Positions 59,465 to 64,000 of a stretch of DNA of 64,000 nt are shown one piece after another. Source of the DNA: Kordiimonas pumila (lineage in GTDB: Bacteria > Pseudomonadota > Alphaproteobacteria > Sphingomonadales > Kordiimonadaceae); contig NZ_CP061205.1 in the NCBI RefSeq assembly GCF_015240255.1, positions 434,001-498,000 on the forward strand. Reading direction: 5' to 3'. The translations under genes and the position numbers were made by a program. The notes under the pieces are model-generated. The model made no database searches and was not told the DNA's origin. It saw nothing but the letters and a program-made list of their open reading frames with translations. The stretch's first letter is position 1; every line of letters begins with the position of its first letter.

Positions 59465-61765
59465 TTAATCGTCTTTTTGCATCTCAGCTTTAAACTGATC
59501 AATCGCATGTGCATTACTCGCTGCAAGGGCCGCCATATTCACCAGATCAGAGGCTGATGCTGTCATGCGGGCTACCTGAATAGAGTTGCTCATGCCAAGC
59601 AAAACAGGGCCAATAACCCGGCCACCGCCCAGTTCGGCAAGCAATTTAAAGCTAATATTTGCTGAATGAAGCGCTGGCATAATAAGCACGTTCGCAGGGC
59701 CTGATAACCGCATGAAAGGATACTGTTTCATCAGGTCTTTATTCAGGGCAACATCAGCCTGCATTTCCCCTTCAAACTCGAAATCAACATCACGTTTTTC
59801 AAGAATGGAAACAGCCTTCTGAATATGATGTGTTTTATCAGATGGCGGGTTACCAAAGTTTGAGAACGACAGGAAGGCAATACGCGGGTCATGACCAAGA
59901 CGCTTCACAAAATAAGCGGCGCCCATAGCAATTTCAGCCAGCATTTCTGCATCAGGCCTGTCATTTACCGTTGTATCGGCCATGAAAACAGTGCGGCTTT
60001 TTGTAATCACAATGGAAAGACCAAATGGAATTTGGCCGGGCATCGGATCAATCACACGCTTAATGTTTTTAAGCGCACGCCAATAATGCCGTGTCACCCC
60101 TGTTATTACCGCGTCAGCATCACCCGTTGCTACCATACATGCTGCAAAAACGTTTCTATCCCGTTTTACAAGGCGCTGCACATCGCGCAGTAAGAACCCT
60201 CTGCGGTTAAGCCGCTTATAGAGATAGTCGATATACTCAGATGTATTTTTGGTATTGCTGGCATTCTTGATTTCGAACTCAGCGTCATCAATACCCATCT
60301 CGCGCAGTTTTTCGCGGATAGGCGCCTCGTAACCAACCAGAACAGGTGTTCCGTAGCCACCAGACTTGAAGCCAACAGCAGCACGGAGAACTTTTTCTTC
60401 CTCGGCTTCTGCAAACACAACCCGCTTGGGGGCGCGGCGCTTCAGATCTTCAAAAATGCTCGAAAGCATACTTGCAGAAGGATCAAGCCGCGAAGACAGA
60501 GCAACCGCATAGGCTTCCATATCTGCGATTGGCTTACGGGCAACACCCGTATCCATTGCAGCTTGCGCCACAGCAGGGGGTAATCGGCTAATCAGGCGCG
60601 GGTCAAAAGGTGCCGGGATAATATAATCAGGCCCATAATGAGGCTGATCACCGCCGTAGGCTGCGGCAACTTCATCCGGCACATCTTCGCGTGCAAGAGC
60701 CGCGAGTGCTTTTGCTGCTGCAATTTTCATTTCTTCATTGATCGTACGCGCCCGCACATCAAGCGCACCCCTGAAAATATAGGGGAACCCAAGAACGTTG
60801 TTTACCTGATTAGGGTAATCCGAGCGCCCGGTTGCAATAATGGCATCGCTGCGCACTTCTCGCACATCTTCTGGTGTGATTTCCGGATCAGGGTTTGCCA
60901 TAGCAAAGATAATTGGTTTTGCCGCCATGCTGGCAACCATATCCTTTGTAATGGCACCAGGCCCCGCCAGACCCAGAACAACATCAGCCCCTACAATTGC
61001 TTCCGCAAGGGTACGGTGTGGTGTATCGATCGCATGGGCAGATTTCCACTGGTTCATGCTTTCTTCGCGGCCCTGATAAATAACGCCGGTACGGTCTACC
61101 ATTGTTACATTTTCGTGCGGCAGGCCCATAGATTTGATAAGTTCGATACAGGCGATACAGGCAGCACCTGCACCAACGGCAACCACTTTGGTATCCAGTA
61201 TATTGCGGCCTGTAATATCAAGAGCATTGATAAAACCTGCTGCCGTAATAATAGCGGTACCGTGCTGATCATCGTGGAATACTGGGATATCCATAAGTTC
61301 GCGCAGGCGCTGCTCAATAATAAAGCATTCAGGTGCTGCAATATCTTCCAGATTAATACCCCCAAAGCTGGGGCCTAGAAGCTTGACGCAGTTTACAAAC
61401 TCATCAATATCTTCACTGTCAACTTCGAGATCAATCGAATCAACATCTGCAAACCGCTTGAACAGAACGGCCTTGCCTTCCATCACCGGCTTTGATGCTT
61501 GTGCACCAAGATTGCCAAGGCCAAGAATGGCAGTACCATTTGAAATAACCGCCACCAAATTCCCTTTGGTGGTATAATCGTAAGCTGTATCAGGGTCTTC
61601 TGCAATTTTAAGAACTGGCACTGCAACACCAGGGCTATAGGCAAGTGACAGGTCCCGCTGTGTTGCCATAGGTTTGGATGGGGTAATTTCCAATTTACCG
61701 GGGCGACCGGCAGAATGGAATCGTAGTGCTTCCACATCCGTAAATTTGGACGAGCTATTGGACAT
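59465..61765 (-). CDS. maeB: NADP-dependent malic enzyme with phosphotransacetylase-like domain
   Basis: 766 residues. N-terminal malic enzyme domain (about 1-430): SLAYSPGVAVPVL, VFHDDQHGTAIITAAGFINAL, VVAVGAGAACIACIELI. C-terminal phosphate acetyltransferase-like domain (430-766): RVVFAEAEEEKVLRAA, GMSNSIQVARMTASASDLVNMAALAASNAHA. Converts malate to pyruvate plus CO2; the PTA domain is usually regulatory. Length matches MaeB. AAGGAT before ATG 61765. Divergent from mutS, a conserved alphaproteobacterial arrangement. Confidence 0.95.
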   Translation of the reverse strand: MSNSSSKFTDVEALRFHSAGRPGKLEITPSKPMATQRDLSLAYSPGVAVPVLKIAEDPDTAYDYTTKGNLVAVISNGTAILGLGNLGAQASKPVMEGKAVLFKRFADVDSIDLEVDSEDIDEFVNCVKLLGPSFGGINLEDIAAPECFIIEQRLRELMDIPVFHDDQHGTAIITAAGFINALDITGRNILDTKVVAVGAGAACIACIELIKSMGLPHENVTMVDRTGVIYQGREESMNQWKSAHAIDTPHRTLAEAIVGADVVLGLAGPGAITKDMVASMAAKPIIFAMANPDPEITPEDVREVRSDAIIATGRSDYPNQVNNVLGFPYIFRGALDVRARTINEEMKIAAAKALAALAREDVPDEVAAAYGGDQPHYGPDYIIPAPFDPRLISRLPPAVAQAAMDTGVARKPIADMEAYAVALSSRLDPSASMLSSIFEDLKRRAPKRVVFAEAEEEKVLRAAVGFKSGGYGTPVLVGYEAPIREKLREMGIDDAEFEIKNASNTKNTSEYIDYLYKRLNRRGFLLRDVQRLVKRDRNVFAACMVATGDADAVITGVTRHYWRALKNIKRVIDPMPGQIPFGLSIVITKSRTVFMADTTVNDRPDAEMLAEIAMGAAYFVKRLGHDPRIAFLSFSNFGNPPSDKTHHIQKAVSILEKRDVDFEFEGEMQADVALNKDLMKQYPFMRLSGPANVLIMPALHSANISFKLLAELGGGRVIGPVLLGMSNSIQVARMTASASDLVNMAALAASNAHAIDQFKAEMQKDD

Positions 61766-61826
61766 TTATTATCCTTTTTTTCTTCTTGTAGCCGTGAGCG
61801 GCATAATGCTCTAAAAGCGAGGTATC

Positions 61827-61847
61827 TATGCCGTAAATTATGGCATA
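61827..61847. repeat. Inverted repeat in the maeB-mutS gap
   Basis: TATGCC (61827-61832) and GGCATA (61842-61847) with nine bases between. In the 133-base divergent promoter region, 62 bases before maeB. Possible regulator site; weak evidence. Confidence 0.25.
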
Positions 61848-61898
61848 AAGCCACACACAAATAAAATTTAACTGCATAAATTCAGGTTTTTAAAAAAA

Positions 61899-64000
61899 AT
61901 GTCATCTAGCACCGTCCAACCACAATCCACGACAGTGAACACCGCTGACATAACAACGGCGCCCGAAACGCCCGAAAACAAATGGGTGAAAATGGCAGCT
62001 GACCCTGCCGTAACCCCCATGATGGCCCAGTATCTTGAGATTAAGGCAACATGCCCGGAGAGCCTTTTATTTTACCGCATGGGGGACTTTTACGAGCTGT
62101 TTTTTGATGATGCCGAAAAAGCATCCCGCGCGCTTGATATCACCCTTACCAAACGCGGGAAATTAAACGGTGAAGACATTCCTATGGCTGGCGTGCCCGT
62201 GCATGCCTCAGAAATGTACCTGTCGCGCCTGATTAAAAAATCCTTCAAAGTTGCAGTTTGCGAGCAAACCGAAGACCCGGCAGAAGCCAAAAAGCGCGGG
62301 TCAAAATCTGTTGTTCGGCGAGAAATTGTGCGCCTTGTCACCCCCGGCACCCTTACAGAAGAAAACCTGCTCGACCCCAGAACCCATAATTATCTGGTAG
62401 CCCTTGGCCGCGCGCAAAAAGACCTGTCGCTTGCTGTTGCAGACATGTCGACCGGCGAATTTTTCATTCTACCCACTAAATATGGCCGCCTTGATGCCGA
62501 TCTTGCCCGCTTGCAGCCCGGCGAATTACTTGTTCCAGACGACTTAAGTAACGACCCTGTCATCGCACAAGCCTTGTTTGATTGGCGACCAGTTATCAGC
62601 CCACTTGGCTCAAGCCATTTTGATAGCAGCTATGGATCACGGTTTCTAAAAACCCTGTTTGATGTATCCACCCTTGACGGATTTGCCGCTTTTACCCGTG
62701 CAGATCTGGCGGCGGCTGGCGCTCTGATATATTATCTGGATGATACACAAAAGGGCAAGCTGCCGAAGCTGTTCCCCCCGCGCAGGCTTTCAATTGACAG
62801 CACCATGATGATTGACGCCGCCACCCGCAGAAGCCTTGAGCTTGTCCGCACCCAAAACGGCGAAACAGCAGGCAGCCTGCTTGCGACAATAGACCGTACA
62901 GTAACCGGCGCTGGCGCGCGTTTGCTCGCCAAACGCCTTTCGGCCCCACTTACAGACCCGGTCCGCATTAACGAGCGGCTCGACTGTGTGGATTATATGC
63001 TGGCAAGAAATGCCTTACGTGTGGATATCCGCACCATTCTTGGTAACACACCAGACATAGAGCGGGCGCTCGCACGGCTTTCGCTTGGGCGCGGCGGCCC
63101 CCGCGATCTGGCCGCCATTCGCGCCGGGTTAAAAAGCGCCCAAGCACTAGAGGCTCGGCTTAGGGCCACAGCAAGCAGCCTTGAAGACCTGCCAATGCAA
63201 ATTGAAAACACCCTTGAAGACCTTGGAAACCACGGTGCACTTATAGCGCATCTGGAAAAAGCACTGGTGGACGAGCCACCGCTGTTGGCCCGTGACGGCG
63301 GCTTTATTGCCAAAGGTTATAACAGTAATCTTGATGAATATAGAAGCCTGCGCGATGACAGCCGGCGGCTGATTGCAGCCCTTGAAGGGCGCTATCAGTC
63401 AGAAACAGAAATAAACGCCCTCAAAATCCGCCACAATAATGTGCTTGGCTATCATATTGACGTATCACCCAAAAATGCCGAAAAAATGCTATCCGGCCCT
63501 TTAAGTGAAACCTTTATTCACCGGCAAACGCTCGCGAGTTCAACCCGGTTTTCAACATCTGAACTATCAAGGCTCGCAGGCAAAATTTCAGAGGCGGCTG
63601 ATCGGGCACTTTCCCTAGAGGCTGAGCTTTTTGCCGAATTGGCAGCCCTCATATTAAAGTCGTCCGAAACAATTTTATTATCAGCCGAAGCCCTTGCGTT
63701 TTTTGATGTCGCAACCGCATGCGCGGTGCTTGCAGAAGAAGACCGCCATGTCCGCCCTGAGGTGGATGACAGCCAGAATTTTGATATTAAAGGCGGGCGG
63801 CATCCGATTGTTGAAAAAGCGCTGATGAAAAATGACAACAAACCCTTTGTTTCCAATGACTGTGACCTGTCGGGGGACGATAGACTCTGGCTTATTACCG
63901 GCCCCAACATGGCGGGTAAAAGTACGTTCCTAAGACAAAATGCCCTGATTGCCATTATGGCACAAATGGGTGCCTTTGTGCCTGCAGACAGTGCCATTAT
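61899..64000 (+). CDS. mutS: DNA mismatch repair protein MutS, 3' end off the window
   Basis: About 700 residues are visible. Mismatch-binding domain I with [22 protein letters not shown] (Phe-x-Glu), then the connector, core and clamp domains, and the start of the ATPase with Walker [14 protein letters not shown] near residue 670. The reading frame is open to the right edge. ATG 61899 has a weak ribosome site; an in-frame ATG at 61992 ([16 protein letters not shown]) is closer to the usual N-terminus, so the first 31 residues are uncertain. Confidence 0.95.
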   Translation, partial: MSSSTVQPQSTTVNTADITTAPETPENKWVKMAADPAVTPMMAQYLEIKATCPESLLFYRMGDFYELFFDDAEKASRALDITLTKRGKLNGEDIPMAGVPVHASEMYLSRLIKKSFKVAVCEQTEDPAEAKKRGSKSVVRREIVRLVTPGTLTEENLLDPRTHNYLVALGRAQKDLSLAVADMSTGEFFILPTKYGRLDADLARLQPGELLVPDDLSNDPVIAQALFDWRPVISPLGSSHFDSSYGSRFLKTLFDVSTLDGFAAFTRADLAAAGALIYYLDDTQKGKLPKLFPPRRLSIDSTMMIDAATRRSLELVRTQNGETAGSLLATIDRTVTGAGARLLAKRLSAPLTDPVRINERLDCVDYMLARNALRVDIRTILGNTPDIERALARLSLGRGGPRDLAAIRAGLKSAQALEARLRATASSLEDLPMQIENTLEDLGNHGALIAHLEKALVDEPPLLARDGGFIAKGYNSNLDEYRSLRDDSRRLIAALEGRYQSETEINALKIRHNNVLGYHIDVSPKNAEKMLSGPLSETFIHRQTLASSTRFSTSELSRLAGKISEAADRALSLEAELFAELAALILKSSETILLSAEALAFFDVATACAVLAEEDRHVRPEVDDSQNFDIKGGRHPIVEKALMKNDNKPFVSNDCDLSGDDRLWLITGPNMAGKSTFLRQNALIAIMAQMGAFVPADSAI

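Noticed and set aside
60638-61378. 246-codon plus-strand frame inside maeB
   Set aside because: Antisense shadow rich in Cys/His/Arg; maeB on the other strand is certain.
1-64000. tRNA, rRNA, CRISPR array, intact insertion sequence or prophage
   Set aside because: I saw no conserved RNA-gene segments, regularly spaced repeats, transposase, integrase or phage structural genes.

Overview
The window reads as chromosomal DNA of a Gram-negative alphaproteobacterium, most likely a marine type such as Kordiimonadales or a relative. Grounds: the order rnd-lptC-lptA ... lptB-rpoN-hpf-ptsN, a DUF1491 gene, a def-fmt-truA group, a maeB gene divergent from mutS, TonB-dependent receptors, and visibly moderate GC. 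Order and genus are inference; the class is fairly secure. I saw no rRNA or tRNA gene, CRISPR array or intact insertion sequence.

Region 1 (1-16.4 kb) is a catabolic cluster around an IclR regulator: a cyclase-family hydrolase, a spinster-type MFS transporter, a TonB-dependent receptor, two aldehyde dehydrogenases, a ThDP lyase/decarboxylase, an SDR, an alpha/beta hydrolase, and on the other strand an acyl-CoA synthetase, a DsbA-fold isomerase and a nitronate-monooxygenase-like flavoenzyme. Three intergenic gaps carry related 33-bp palindromes (TGTCAATAT...TGAAA-TAT-TTTCA...ATATTGACA) that overlap -35 boxes, so the cluster looks like one regulon. The substrate (aromatic or other cyclic acid) is not proven.

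Region 2 (16.5-27.3 kb) is mixed accessory DNA: a siderophore-type receptor, a secreted CocE-type serine hydrolase, decayed gene remnants, two copies of a 34-bp GGTAC...GTACC element, an IMPACT-family protein, a PepSY-like protein, a frameshifted asparagine-synthase-like gene, a secreted beta-helix protein and a thioesterase.

Region 3 (27.5-54.9 kb) is the most interesting. The conserved block for LPS transport and sigma-54 (rnd-lptC-lptA / lptB-rpoN-hpf-ptsN) is split by about 21.5 kb of glycan genes. A four-gene plus-strand operon (FkbM methyltransferase, TPR-radical SAM, TPR-glycosyltransferase, FkbM methyltransferase) sits behind a near-consensus sigma-54 promoter. A fifteen-gene minus-strand operon encodes heptose-type sugar synthesis (SIS isomerase, GmhB phosphatase, an HldE-like enzyme with swapped domains, a transaldolase), three SDR epimerases, a nucleotide-sugar dehydrogenase homologue without the catalytic Cys, a Gfo/Idh/MocA oxidoreductase, methyltransferases, glycosyltransferases and an orphan E1 alpha/beta ThDP pair. 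A SpsF-like cytidylyltransferase is divergent from it. Together these could build and attach an unusual higher-carbon sugar on LPS, a surface polymer or flagellin.

Region 4 (54.8-64 kb) is housekeeping: truA, fmt, def, DUF1491, a PilZ protein, a sigma-54 response regulator, maeB and the start of mutS.
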